Shown here: piece after piece, positions 33,717-43,014 of the stretch
Numbering within the stretch: position 1 is the stretch's first letter
Layout of the letters: each line of letters opens with the position of its first letter
Assembly (NCBI GenBank): GCA_964634885.1
Contig: CAZWLN010000003.1
Coordinates: 62,001 to 126,000, forward strand
Length of the DNA: 64,000 nucleotides
From: DAINRZ01 sp964634885
Lineage (GTDB): Bacteria > Bacteroidota > Ignavibacteria > Kapaibacteriales > UBA2268
Reading direction: 5' to 3'
Made by a program: the position numbers and the translations under genes
The notes under the pieces: model-generated
The model's database searches: none
What the model saw: only the letters and a program-made list of their open reading frames with translations
Told to the model about the DNA's origin: nothing

Positions 33717-36437
33717 CTATTCCACCACTACTATTTTCCTTGTCAGTACTTCATTGCCGGTATAGACCTTGAGTAAATAGGTGCCTGCGCTTACTTCAGG
33801 CAGGGAAAAACTGTTTTCGGCGACACCTTCTGCCGGTCCCTGCATGTAAACGAGCCTGCCGTTAAGGTCGCTCAGGCTGATTTTTTGTAAAGGCCGGTCC
33901 GTCTTTACAGTAATCACACTTCCGCTGATTGCCGGGTTGGGGTAAACTGAAACCGGTTCCCGGGCATCATCATCCACTCCTGATTGTTTATCGCCCAGTT
34001 CATAGTATTTCCCTTCACCGAAGGGCATCCTCGTAGTCCAGCCCCGGTTGTCAGTAGCTGTAATATAGTACTGCAGCCACTTGTTGTCCTTTGGCAGGTC
34101 GAGTGCGATGACCCAGGTCGATGTAAGCGGCACTGTGGAGATTTCTATGAATTCGGAGCCGGATGATGTCCTGTAATGCAGTGTTGCATTCACTGCCTGC
34201 CACTGGTCGTCTTCCTCGTCCCCGGTAATTAACATATTGAAGTATTGTTTTCCCGTTGGTTTCACACCGTAGAGGGGTTGGTGATAGACATAGGGAGCGT
34301 GGTTCCAGCAGTATTCCGCAAACTCCCGCAGTTTACTGTAGTCGTTTGCCCACGTGGTGTACATCATCCCCATGAAATTCGGCACCTCCCTTGTCCACTC
34401 CTTCCACTGCCGGATCTGTGCCACGCCCGCGTCGTAGTACGGCGCGGAAATCTGCCTGAAGCCTTTGCCGGAAAAGAATCCGAGGCTGTTCTGAACTTTG
34501 TTCGACTGGCTGTTCCAGTTAGCGATGCCTAAGGTATTAGGTATCAGGTCAGCGCTGCCGGTCAGGTCGCCGTTAACGAGATAATAATTGCTCTTTACTG
34601 CATTGTGGTATTCGTCGAACATATCCGACCAGTCCCAGATGTCTGCTCCGGGATTGTACTTGTGTATCATATTGCAGCATTTGATTACATTGTCTGCCAG
34701 CAACTGTCCCGGTGTCATCCCACGGTCAAGGTCGCCCTTGTCCCAGTTCATCACCCTGATCTCGTCGTGGTTGATGAAATAAGTTTTGGGTTTCAGGATG
34801 CTGTCGAGTACTCTCAACTCTGTTTCAATCTGGTCGTAGAGAGCCTGGTCGGACATTGTAACCATTACCTGGCCGTCGTAGATGGTAGTAGTGTGATAAT
34901 AGGAAATACTTACGGTATCGCCGTTTTTAATGCCGCCCCCGGGTTTAATCCTGAAGGCCGGAGGCTGGTGGTAAGTGTCGAATTCTCCCGACCAGGAATA
35001 GAGATGGCCTGCTTTGGGGTCCCAAAGGCTGTCAAAATCGACGCCTTCCCCGTAAAACACCGTCATGCCGGAACCCGAAGTATAGCGTACCACGTCGATC
35101 GGCGCGCCTTCCCTGCGTATCATGTTGACAAAAGGTATCTCCTCGATCTGCAGGTCGTCCCACCAGATTTTTCCGCTGTTGGCGCCCCATACGCCGAAGT
35201 AGAAGCCGACAGTGTCCGACTGCAGTGTGTTGATGCACACGTCGCAGCGTTTCCAGTCCGTGTTCCAGGGGATATTAATGTTTGCATAGTTAAGACAGGG
35301 ATTCTTGTTGCCGATGGGGGTGATGTGTGGCACATCGTTGGCGTCGAGATTGTCTGTTTTCACCCAGGCAGAAATATGATACATCGTGAATGGCTTGACT
35401 TTTGTCCTGTAAACGACTCTTGCGTTGCTGTTGCTGAAATTCTCGAACCTGACTGAGGCGTTGCCGGAGTGTTTTACGTCAGTATCTGCGAAACTCATTT
35501 CACCCGGCTTGTCGATATACAGGAAGCCGGTAAAATTGTTGCCGGAGTAGCTTTCGAATCCGCCATTGGGCATGGACACGGGAACTTCCGGAGCCAGCCT
35601 GCCGCTGTCGCCTTCGATGACGAAGCGCTGTCCCTTGACGGGTAAACCGGAGGCGTAGTTAGGATTGAAAAACATCAGGCTGTTGGAGTAGCCCCAGGAC
35701 ATGATTGACGGAACAAATTCGAAATAGCGCGCTTTGGCGAATTTGTTTACAGAAACGAGGGAGTCGATGTATCTTTGCTCGATGGTGTGTATCCTGTCGT
35801 ATTTCACGTCGCCGACATCGGCGCCGTTCAGTTTGTACGAAGCCGCTTCAGACCATACCTGCTTCAGTTTGGTTGTGTTCGCTCCCACTAAGAAATTCAT
35901 GGGATAGTAGATCCAGCGTACCGGGAACTCCGGGGCGTCCACGATGCGGCTGCAGAATATTGACTGGTTCTGGTCTATGAGTTGGAAAAAAGTATTGATG
36001 GCATAGTGAAGCCCGGCGCTGTCGCAGCCTCCGAGTATTGCCCTCATCGCCATCACGTCTATTATATAGCCTTCCCTGCCGGGATAGTCCGTAGTGATTG
36101 CAATTTTTTGGTCGGGGACTCCGTCCAGGAAGCCGTTGATGAAATTACCGGCACGGCCAAGAATAATGCCGAAAGTCTGAGGGCTGACGTTCCCGAGGAG
36201 TATTTTGAGGGTATCGAGATTTCTTTTCCTCATTTCAGCGTTGAACTCCCAGGCATGGATGTAGTCAGGGTGGGCAGGGTCCAGGTGTATTTCCTTCTTA
36301 CTCTTCAGCGAGAACACCACCGAGTATTCCAGGCGGACATAGGCCATCCTCGGTTCGGGTGTGATGTTGCCGGGGGACTGCGCTCCGGCAGCAAGGACAG
36401 AGGCCAGGAATATTAACAGCGTAATATATGCTTTCAT
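33717..36437 (-). CDS. GH20-like secreted glycoside hydrolase with carbohydrate-binding domain and T9SS sorting domain
   Basis: The frame opens at 36470, but the ATG at 36437, with GGAG just upstream, gives the natural signal peptide M-K-A-Y-I-T-L-L and about 906 residues. Residues about 90-165 resemble the GH20 N-terminal alpha/beta domain (G-Y-I-I-D-V, L-H-Y-A-I-N-T-F-F-Q-L). A barrel-like part follows, interrupted by a beta-sandwich (about 290-450) with W-W-D-D-L-Q, typical of carbohydrate-binding modules. The barrel resumes with H557-D-E559, the Asp-Glu pair placed as in hexosaminidases. An Ig-like domain and a sorting domain (V-Y-P-N-P near 830) end the protein. The substrate may be a beta-hexosaminide; this is inferred. 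Confidence 0.65.
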   Translation of the reverse strand: MKAYITLLIFLASVLAAGAQSPGNITPEPRMAYVRLEYSVVFSLKSKKEIHLDPAHPDYIHAWEFNAEMRKRNLDTLKILLGNVSPQTFGIILGRAGNFINGFLDGVPDQKIAITTDYPGREGYIIDVMAMRAILGGCDSAGLHYAINTFFQLIDQNQSIFCSRIVDAPEFPVRWIYYPMNFLVGANTTKLKQVWSEAASYKLNGADVGDVKYDRIHTIEQRYIDSLVSVNKFAKARYFEFVPSIMSWGYSNSLMFFNPNYASGLPVKGQRFVIEGDSGRLAPEVPVSMPNGGFESYSGNNFTGFLYIDKPGEMSFADTDVKHSGNASVRFENFSNSNARVVYRTKVKPFTMYHISAWVKTDNLDANDVPHITPIGNKNPCLNYANINIPWNTDWKRCDVCINTLQSDTVGFYFGVWGANSGKIWWDDLQIEEIPFVNMIRREGAPIDVVRYTSGSGMTVFYGEGVDFDSLWDPKAGHLYSWSGEFDTYHQPPAFRIKPGGGIKNGDTVSISYYHTTTIYDGQVMVTMSDQALYDQIETELRVLDSILKPKTYFINHDEIRVMNWDKGDLDRGMTPGQLLADNVIKCCNMIHKYNPGADIWDWSDMFDEYHNAVKSNYYLVNGDLTGSADLIPNTLGIANWNSQSNKVQNSLGFFSGKGFRQISAPYYDAGVAQIRQWKEWTREVPNFMGMMYTTWANDYSKLREFAEYCWNHAPYVYHQPLYGVKPTGKQYFNMLITGDEEDDQWQAVNATLHYRTSSGSEFIEISTVPLTSTWVIALDLPKDNKWLQYYITATDNRGWTTRMPFGEGKYYELGDKQSGVDDDAREPVSVYPNPAISGSVITVKTDRPLQKISLSDLNGRLVYMQGPAEGVAENSFSLPEVSAGTYLLKVYTGNEVLTRKIVVVE

Positions 36438-36651
36438 AGTTGCTCCGAGAATGTAAATGCTCTTTTTCAAATATACGAAATATTAAATATTTACACGAAA
36501 AATGATATAATTGGCATTCTGACTGGAAAAATCCTATTCTCATTTATTATCAATGTTTAAATAAATAAATCTGTAAAATATCCATGCAACTATTTATACG
36601 TAATGTCATCTTACCAATTAATCATATTGCACACTCGAGGTAAATGTGGCT

Positions 36652-37773
36652 ATGAAAAAAATAGTAATTTTACTGACCTTACTTCAATTGTTTTTGCAGG
36701 GCTGTGGAGAGACAGTTCCCAAAATGCCCTCAGATGGAGCAATCTATTGTTATTGCTTGTATTTTCTCTACCCGTGTAATTACCGGCCATACAGCCGGAT
36801 AGAATTGGTTTCAGCGGATATATTCAATAAAGACGGTAACCAACTGGAACATACTACTTTCGACTACAAAGGCGACAAAACAAGGTATGTATTCATCTAT
36901 GACTCTCTAAACAGGAAAACTGCTAACCAAAAAATTGAAGCTCTATACGTAAAAAACTATATTGATTATTCTTCTTTCTTTTATCGCGCGCCATTACCTG
37001 ACGTTCGACTGGTCGAAGAATCTAAGTATGACAACGATACTCTTCGCTTCTATCGTAAATACAAATATGATCAATCAGGAAAATTATTAAAAGAATTCCA
37101 TATCCGTTTCGGCGATTATTTGCGGATATTTGAGAAAGACTATAAATATAATGGCAGTGGGTTGCTTGACAGTATATGCAGCCATAATATTGCCGATAAT
37201 ATTGAAGGATGCGAAACAAAAATAAAGTATGATGAAAGAGGAAATATTATTGATATCTCGGGATATTTTATGCCAATCGATACTGTAAAATTTAAATACG
37301 ATGAAAAAGATAAGTTGATTGAAAGACATAGTAAAGACTTTTGCACTGATTACTGGGATGAGAATACTCATTATTACCAATATGACGAAAACGGTAATAT
37401 GATCAGAGATATTTCTCATACATGTGGTTTTACAAAAAGGTATATATACAATGAAAACGGCAAAATTAGCGATATATACCAAAACGACTCATATCATATT
37501 TCATTCTTCTATAATAGCGAGGGTACTCTTGCCATTACTAAATACTATGAATATGATACTTTAAGATTTGGGGAAATATTTGATAAGTATGGAAACCTTA
37601 GGTACAGAAATCACTTCAATGATAAGAATCAGATTGTAAGCAGATATTTATATTTGTATTGCTACAAAAACGGTAATAAAGCCCGATTATTAAAATACCA
37701 AGTCTATATGGAACACCATTGGAATTACTTTCACAGGTTATTTGAAAAAAGAAATCTACTATGCCTGTATTAA
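36652..37773 (+). CDS. YD-repeat-like lipoprotein, AT-rich
   Basis: The frame opens with GTG at 36646; the ATG at 36652 gives a lipoprotein signal with L-Q-G-C (Cys18) and 373 residues. From about residue 60 to the end there are about ten short beta units with Y-D-x-x-G-x-L/N or Y-N-E-N-G-K, as in RHS/YD-repeat shells (K-Y-D-Q-S-G-K-L, Q-Y-D-E-N-G-N-M). It is much shorter than true RHS toxins and has no RHS core or toxin end. The gene is clearly richer in A+T than its neighbours, which suggests recent acquisition. Its stop codon lies within a perfect palindrome. Confidence 0.68.
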   Translation: MKKIVILLTLLQLFLQGCGETVPKMPSDGAIYCYCLYFLYPCNYRPYSRIELVSADIFNKDGNQLEHTTFDYKGDKTRYVFIYDSLNRKTANQKIEALYVKNYIDYSSFFYRAPLPDVRLVEESKYDNDTLRFYRKYKYDQSGKLLKEFHIRFGDYLRIFEKDYKYNGSGLLDSICSHNIADNIEGCETKIKYDERGNIIDISGYFMPIDTVKFKYDEKDKLIERHSKDFCTDYWDENTHYYQYDENGNMIRDISHTCGFTKRYIYNENGKISDIYQNDSYHISFFYNSEGTLAITKYYEYDTLRFGEIFDKYGNLRYRNHFNDKNQIVSRYLYLYCYKNGNKARLLKYQVYMEHHWNYFHRLFEKRNLLCLY

Positions 37774-37808
37774 GATGGACTCCACCTCAGAGGTGGAGTC
37801 CATCTTAA
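37770..37808. repeat. Perfect palindrome R3 (19-bp arms, 1-nt centre) at the stop of the YD-repeat gene
   Basis: TTAAGATGGACTCCACCTC (37770-37788), A, then its exact reverse complement (37790-37808). The TAA stop of the preceding gene (37771-37773) is inside the left arm. The same A-G-A-T-G-G-A-C-T-C-C-A-C-C core occurs as an inverted pair at 43330-43408 and in decayed form near 19556 and 19822, so it is a dispersed element that may have been co-opted as a terminator. Confidence 0.8.
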
Positions 37809-37931
37809 GCATTAATGATATTGAGACAGGTCTGAGACCTGTCTCTACAGGCAAAATTTCCAATGAAAGAGAGGAAAGGCACATCACGCCAGCTTCCTCT
37901 GACTTTATAAACTTTATGAACCTGTCAAACT

Positions 37932-38038
37932 AAGCCACCCCATCCCGGCCTTCCCCAAGGGGAATTATTCCCCGGGGGGAAGGAGAAAGAAATGCTGGTT
38001 CTTCAAGTCCTCCCCAATGGGGAGGATTTAGGTGGGGT
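37932..38038. repeat. Dispersed repeat R2, full copy 1
   Basis: This about 107-bp element starts A-A-G-C-C-A-C-C-C-C-A-T-C-C-C-G-G-C-C and ends G-G-A-T-T-T-A-G-G-T-G-G-G-G-T. It contains two internal palindromes, CCCCAAGGGG-type and CCTCCCCAATGGGGAGG. A second full copy lies at 41368-41476. The gene-free interval 37774-38090 also holds a G-A-G-A-C-A-G-G-T-C-T inverted repeat at about 37821-37845. No gene is seen in it. Confidence 0.8.
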
Positions 38039-38090
38039 TGTATCTTCAACCTTCCGAAGGTGGGGAAACCTTCAGCAGGTTTGATTCATG

Positions 38091-40043
38091 CTATATCCCC
38101 GAAAAACTCTCGTTCAGTTGTTCCAGTTCTTCCTGCTTCAGGGTCCACAGTTCCATTTTCTCTTCCAGCGCTGCCTTCAACGAATTGTACTCTGTCTGCT
38201 TCGATTTCAGCAGTTCGATGTTTTCGTGCAGCTTGCCGTCGGCGAACTCCTGTTCGAGTGCAGCTATGGCATTCTCAAGCCGTTCAATCTCTTTCTCGGT
38301 TTCTTCGATTGCCCGTTTGATCTTCCTCTCTTCACGCTCGAAGGTCTTCTTCTGCTCCCGGTCCAGCTTGGATTTGCTTACTGTGTCCGTCGCCTGTTTT
38401 GCTGCCGGCGCAGAGTATTCCAACTCTTTCAGGGTCTCCATCTTCTGCTTCTCAAGGAAATCATAGATGTCGCCGAGGTATTCTTTAACCTTGCGGGTCT
38501 TGAAATAGCAGGTCCTGGTTGTCAGGCCGTGAAGGAAATGCCTGTCGTGGGACACTACTATCAACGAGCCTTTGTATTCCAGCAGCGCCTCTTTCAGGAC
38601 GTCCCTGGCCTTTATGTCGAGGTGGTTCGTAGGCTCGTCAAGAATCAGCAGGTTGTAAGGATTGAGAAGTAGCAGCGCCAGGGCCAGCCTGGATTTCTCC
38701 CCGCCGGAAAGCACCTTGACTTTCTTGTCCACCGTGTCGCCGCTGAAGAGGAATGCTCCGAGTATGCTCCTGATCTGCATCCTCAGCTCGCCGACGGCGG
38801 CAAAATCGATGACTTCGAAGACGGTAAGGTCCTGGTTCAGCAGTTCGGCCTGATGCTGGGCGTAATAGCCTATGTTGACGTTGGCGCCTATCGACATCGT
38901 GCCGTCGTAGCTTTCGATGCCCGCGAAAATCTTTGAGAGTGTGGATTTGCCTTCACCGTTCCTGCCGACAAAAGCAACCTTTTCACCGCGTTCGATGGCG
39001 AAGTCGATTCCGTCGAGTACGAGCTTCGGCCCGTAACTCTTCGACAGGCCCTTTGTCTCTGCCATTATCCTCGCAGAGCGGGGAGGCTCGGGAAAACGCA
39101 GTTTAATTGATGAATTGTCCTCTTCTTCGAGTTCGATCCTGTCAATCTTGTCCAATTGCTTCATTCGGGACTGTACGCGCGAGGCCAGCGTAGCTTTGTA
39201 CCTGAACCGCTCGATGAACCTCTCGGTCTGGGCAATCTGCCTCTGCTGGTTCTTGTAAGCGTTCTCCTGCTGTTTTTTCAAATCCTCCCTCAGTTCCATG
39301 AACTTTGTGTAAGGCAGGTTGAAGTCGTAAAGCTTGCCGCAGTAGAGCTGCATGGTCCTGTTCGTGATGTTGTCTAAGAAGCTGCGGTCGTGAGACACGA
39401 TGAGTATGGCGCCGGGATAGTTCTTAAGGAAGCCTTCCAGCCATTGAATCGATTCGATGTCGAGGTGGTTCGTCGGCTCGTCGAGGAAGATGCAGTCCGG
39501 TTTTCGCAGGAGTATCTTCGCCAGTTCTATCCTCATCTGCCATCCGCCGCTGAATTCATCGACGCTGCGTGTCAGGTCCGAGGCTTCAAAGCCCAGGCCT
39601 TTAAGGATTTTCTCGACGTTCGCTTCGACAGTGTCGCCGCCAAGGTAGTGGAAGCGTTCGTTGCAGTCCGCAAGCTTCTTCAGCAGCTTGTGGTAATCGT
39701 CGGAATCGGTATCAGTCCGCCGCGGCAGCTCTTCGGTGATATTGTGTATGTCTCTTTCCAACTGCTCTATTTCAACGAGAGCGGATTTTGTTTCCTGGAA
39801 GACATTCTTGTCGGTTTCGATGGCGCCTTCCTGGGGAAGATAGCCGAAGGTCATCGCGTTGGGTTTGGTGATTGTCCCATCCTCGGCGTAGTCCATCCCC
39901 GTCAGTATCTTAATCAGCGTCGTTTTACCCGTGCCGTTCCTTCCGATGAGGCCGATGCAGTCTTTCGGATTGATGGAAAAGGAGATATTGTCGAAAAGGT
40001 ACTTGCCGCCGAAGTGGACGGACAGGTTGTTTACAGCAATCAT
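38091..40043 (-). CDS. ABC-F family ATPase (Uup/YheS-like)
   Basis: The 650-residue soluble protein has two ABC domains in tandem and no membrane segments. Walker A motifs are G-R-N-G-T-G-K-T-T (about 36) and G-R-N-G-E-G-K-S-T (about 365). Signature motifs are F-S-G-G-W-Q-M and L-S-G-G-E-K-S, each followed by D-E-P-T-N-H-L-D. The interdomain linker (about 245-315) is charged and helical, as in the P-site-tRNA-interacting motif of ABC-F factors, and a C-terminal coiled coil (about 570-650) resembles that of Uup. ABC-F proteins bind the ribosomal E-site and relieve stalling or confer resistance to ribosome-targeting drugs. It is 7 nt downstream of the guanylyltransferase gene, probably co-transcribed. 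Confidence 0.93.
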   Translation of the reverse strand: MIAVNNLSVHFGGKYLFDNISFSINPKDCIGLIGRNGTGKTTLIKILTGMDYAEDGTITKPNAMTFGYLPQEGAIETDKNVFQETKSALVEIEQLERDIHNITEELPRRTDTDSDDYHKLLKKLADCNERFHYLGGDTVEANVEKILKGLGFEASDLTRSVDEFSGGWQMRIELAKILLRKPDCIFLDEPTNHLDIESIQWLEGFLKNYPGAILIVSHDRSFLDNITNRTMQLYCGKLYDFNLPYTKFMELREDLKKQQENAYKNQQRQIAQTERFIERFRYKATLASRVQSRMKQLDKIDRIELEEEDNSSIKLRFPEPPRSARIMAETKGLSKSYGPKLVLDGIDFAIERGEKVAFVGRNGEGKSTLSKIFAGIESYDGTMSIGANVNIGYYAQHQAELLNQDLTVFEVIDFAAVGELRMQIRSILGAFLFSGDTVDKKVKVLSGGEKSRLALALLLLNPYNLLILDEPTNHLDIKARDVLKEALLEYKGSLIVVSHDRHFLHGLTTRTCYFKTRKVKEYLGDIYDFLEKQKMETLKELEYSAPAAKQATDTVSKSKLDREQKKTFEREERKIKRAIEETEKEIERLENAIAALEQEFADGKLHENIELLKSKQTEYNSLKAALEEKMELWTLKQEELEQLNESFSGI

Positions 40044-40050
40044 TTATTCA

Positions 40051-41166
40051 TCATAGCCATTTGTTGTCAAACTTGTTCTTTATTTCTCCGGTGATCTTTT
40101 TTATTTCCTGGACACGGTCCTTGGGACAAACCAGGACTGCGTCGTCGGTAGTGATGACAGCCAGGCCGTCCACGCCTATTAATCCGACGACTTTGCCGCC
40201 GTCGTTGTTGATAATGATATTGCCCGATGAATCAATTGTAACGGCGTTGCCTTCGCATACGTTGCCGTTCCCGTCGCGGGCCTTCACCCTGTCGAGCGCA
40301 TCCCAGGAACCGACGTCGTCCCAGTCAAACAAAGCTCTTGCTACAACTACGTTTTCAGCTTTTTCCATCAGGGAATAGTCTATGGAAATATCGGGGAAAG
40401 CTTCGAAAATACTACTGATTGCCGGATTGGCAGTGTCAAGCGGCTGGTTTACCACCCGGTCATAGCCGGCTGCCATCTCCCGGATTTTTGAACCGATTGC
40501 AGGGGCGTGTTCTGCCATCCTGTCGATGAAGGCGTCCAAGCGCCAGAAGAACATGCCGCTGTTCCAGAGGTAATTGCCCGAATCAATGTATGATTTCGCT
40601 TTTTCAAGGCTGGGCTTTTCATGGAAAGCCTTTGCCGGTTCAATCTCCAGCGTCGAACTTTTCGAGAACCCGCGTGCCGCTTCGATGTAGCCGTAGCCTG
40701 TCTCAGGCCTGGAAGGGACAATGCCGATGGTGGCAAGCGCCGGATTGCTTCCGACAAAAGAGAGTATGCCCCTGACGGTCTCCTCGAATTTGTCGTCGGG
40801 AGAGATCAACTGGTCAGCCGTCAGTACCGCCATGGCAATTTCATCGGCAGGGAGTCCGTATTTGGCAAGGAGCACTGCGGCGCCAAGAGCCAGGCAGGGA
40901 GCCGTGTTCCTTTTGGCCGGTTCGGCGATGATATTCTCCGGGGGGACGTTTTTAATTGCGTTCCTAATGGGAGCAAGCAGGTGTTCGCCTGTAATTATGA
41001 ATATATCTTCCGGGGCAATCACCCGCGCAATCCTGTCGATGGCTTCATCGAGCAGGGTCTTCTCAGGATCGAGCAGTTTCAACAACTGCTTTGGATGGTT
41101 TTTCCTGCTCAGGGGCCAGAACCGCTCGCCCGAACCGCCCGCCATTATTACTGCCGCATGTTTCAT
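40051..41166 (-). CDS. manC: Mannose-1-phosphate guanylyltransferase
   Basis: The enzyme makes GDP-mannose from mannose-1-phosphate and GTP, for glycan and lipid-linked sugar synthesis. The 371-residue protein has the nucleotidyltransferase start M-A-G-G-S-G-E-R-F-W-P-L-S-R, followed by H-P-K-Q-L-L, then E-P-A-K-R-N-T-A-P-C, T-A-D-Q-L-I (the D of the metal site), E-K-P and G-N-Y-L-W-N-S-G-M-F-F-W, all standard for ManC. It lacks the extra C-terminal isomerase domain found in bifunctional ManC/AlgA. GDP-mannose is the precursor of the lipid-phosphate mannose expected to feed the GT117 route at 54-58 kb. Confidence 0.93.
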   Translation of the reverse strand: MKHAAVIMAGGSGERFWPLSRKNHPKQLLKLLDPEKTLLDEAIDRIARVIAPEDIFIITGEHLLAPIRNAIKNVPPENIIAEPAKRNTAPCLALGAAVLLAKYGLPADEIAMAVLTADQLISPDDKFEETVRGILSFVGSNPALATIGIVPSRPETGYGYIEAARGFSKSSTLEIEPAKAFHEKPSLEKAKSYIDSGNYLWNSGMFFWRLDAFIDRMAEHAPAIGSKIREMAAGYDRVVNQPLDTANPAISSIFEAFPDISIDYSLMEKAENVVVARALFDWDDVGSWDALDRVKARDGNGNVCEGNAVTIDSSGNIIINNDGGKVVGLIGVDGLAVITTDDAVLVCPKDRVQEIKKITGEIKNKFDNKWL

Positions 41167-41367
41167 ATCAGAATATTTCCAAAAATATTATTTTTACATA
41201 ACTGCAAATTACTGTAAACGAATGAAAAGTAAAACTAATTCCTGATTGGGATTATTTAGTCCCGATATTTGTAACCCGGTGAATTGGCTGACGGCAGGCT
41301 GTATATTATGGCTATTCGCTCTTTGTCATGGGTAAGTAGTTATCGGAAGAATAATACCAATACAATA

Positions 41368-41476
41368 AAGCCACCCCATCCCGGCCTTCCCCTTGGAAAA
41401 TTATTCCCCAAGGGGAAGGGGCAAGAAGCAGCGTGGTTCTTCAAGTCCTCCCCAATGGGGAGGATTTAGGTGGGGT
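41368..41476. repeat. Dispersed repeat R2, full copy 2
   Basis: This element matches 37932-38038 end to end with small differences in the middle (CCCCTTGG rather than CCCCAAGG, and a few extra bases). The rest of the 41167-41790 interval has no gene. It includes the palindromic G-A-C-G-C-AAGGCCT-G-G-C-G-T-C near 41534 and an AT-rich stretch that probably holds the promoter of the transporter gene. Confidence 0.8.
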
Positions 41477-41790
41477 AGAAGAACAACGAGTATCATATTT
41501 TCTCATGCTGAACAGTTGAAAGCCGCATCAGTAGCGACGCAAGGCCTGGCGTCTCAATGAATTAATTCAGTAATAAGCACTCTGTAAAATTATTTAATAA
41601 CACGGCCTCTTAACTATTATGACTAAAATAACAATTGTACCCATACCGAAAAGCGAAGAAGCATTATTATCTTACTTCATCAGCAAAAAGTACAATTATT
41701 AAATAGATTTTTATTTAATGCTGAATATTTATTAATTTTCAAATGCGTGCCGTTGCAGGTATGCGTATTGTTCACAATACAGTGGGGGTT

Positions 41791-43014
41791 ATGGAATCGG
41801 AAACTCAAAAGAAACAGGGGCCTGTTGCCGTAGCAATTGTCATCAGCCTGATGGCCCTGATTGCCTTTCTGTACCAGACGAAGCTGCTCTGGAGCCCGGT
41901 CATTCTCTTCCTCATTGCAATTTTCCTGCTGTTCCCGTACAGGAAAGAATCCCTGCTGACAAAAAGGTTAACCTTCCTGATTGTGGCAATATTTATCGGA
42001 TGGCTGCTGTCCGACCTTGGGTCGGCGCTGATACCCTTTTTTATTGCTTTCCTGCTGGCCTATCTACTCGAGCCGTTAGTGGCATACCTTGCGCGTAAAG
42101 GGCTGCCCCGCTGGCTCTCGTCAATCAGCATACTGCTGCTGGCAATCGGCATACTTGCATTGATAGGCATATTCGTGCTGCCGAGCGTCTTCTCACAGTT
42201 AGACACTTCATTGGCTGACATTACATCTACCGTCAGTTCAGTCAATTCTTATATACGCAGCAAGGAGTTTTACGATTTGCTGGCAACTTTCGGCATCGAC
42301 CAGGAAATGGCGCGCAATACCATCGAGAAAGAGATAGTGCCTAAGTTTGAAGTTTACTTTAAGTCAGCCATACTCGACCTGACAACGATATTCCAAAACA
42401 TTACAGTCATTGCTTCACAACTTATCAATGTCATCCTTGTACCAATCCTCTCATTCTATTTCCTGAAAGATTTCGACAAGCTCAAGAACTTCCTCAAGTC
42501 ACTCCTGAAGCTGAAGAACCAAAGGCTGCTCTATGACCTGAGGAGGATAAACAAGATCGTCAGGGTTTATGTTACATGGCAGATTACTGCTGCCATGATT
42601 GTTGCCACAGTCTGCTCCACATTCTTCTCGATTTTCGGGCTGCCGTACGCTGTTGTGCTGGGCATCATCTGCGGATTTCTCAATCCGATACCCTATCTCG
42701 GCGTCCTGTTCAGCTACTTTGTCTGTGCGCTGGTACTGTTGTTTACCAGCCCCGACAATGTCATCGGCAACATCATTGTCTCGTCTGCGGTCATCAGCGT
42801 AATGCACTTCATCAATGCCTATTTCCTCGAGCCGAACATTGCCGGCAGGCAGGTTGGCCTTCATCCCCTGCTGATGATTGCCTCTTTATTTATATTCGCC
42901 GGATTGTTCGGGTTCCTCGGCATTTTCATTGCAGTACCGTGTACAGCAACCCTGATGATGTTCTTCAACGACTGGAGAGAGTCCCGCATCAGGCAGATGG
43001 AGCTGATGGAGTGA
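41791..43014 (+). CDS. AI-2E family transporter (YdiK/TqsA-like)
   Basis: An inner-membrane protein with about eight transmembrane segments: a pair near residues 15-50, one or two at 60-100, a soluble portion with the D-L-T-T-I-F-Q-N type helix, then a C-terminal bundle containing P-I-L-S-F-Y-F-L-K-D and, later, P-Y-L-G-V and F-G-F-L-G-I-F-I-A-V-P, hallmark motifs of the family. Members export the AI-2 signal or, in others, act as Na+/H+ antiporters. The frame is open from ATG 41743; I prefer ATG 41791, as GGGGG precedes it and the sequence before it is not membrane-like. Confidence 0.87.
   Translation: MESETQKKQGPVAVAIVISLMALIAFLYQTKLLWSPVILFLIAIFLLFPYRKESLLTKRLTFLIVAIFIGWLLSDLGSALIPFFIAFLLAYLLEPLVAYLARKGLPRWLSSISILLLAIGILALIGIFVLPSVFSQLDTSLADITSTVSSVNSYIRSKEFYDLLATFGIDQEMARNTIEKEIVPKFEVYFKSAILDLTTIFQNITVIASQLINVILVPILSFYFLKDFDKLKNFLKSLLKLKNQRLLYDLRRINKIVRVYVTWQITAAMIVATVCSTFFSIFGLPYAVVLGIICGFLNPIPYLGVLFSYFVCALVLLFTSPDNVIGNIIVSSAVISVMHFINAYFLEPNIAGRQVGLHPLLMIASLFIFAGLFGFLGIFIAVPCTATLMMFFNDWRESRIRQMELME

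Noticed and set aside
34605..35456. 283-codon plus-strand frame within the GH20-like gene
   Set aside because: It is antisense to a signal-peptide-bearing multidomain gene; no domain of its own.
36652..37773. RHS-type polymorphic toxin
   Set aside because: Only about 370 residues, no RHS core signature, and no toxin tip or immunity gene; it looks like a YD-type lipoprotein only.
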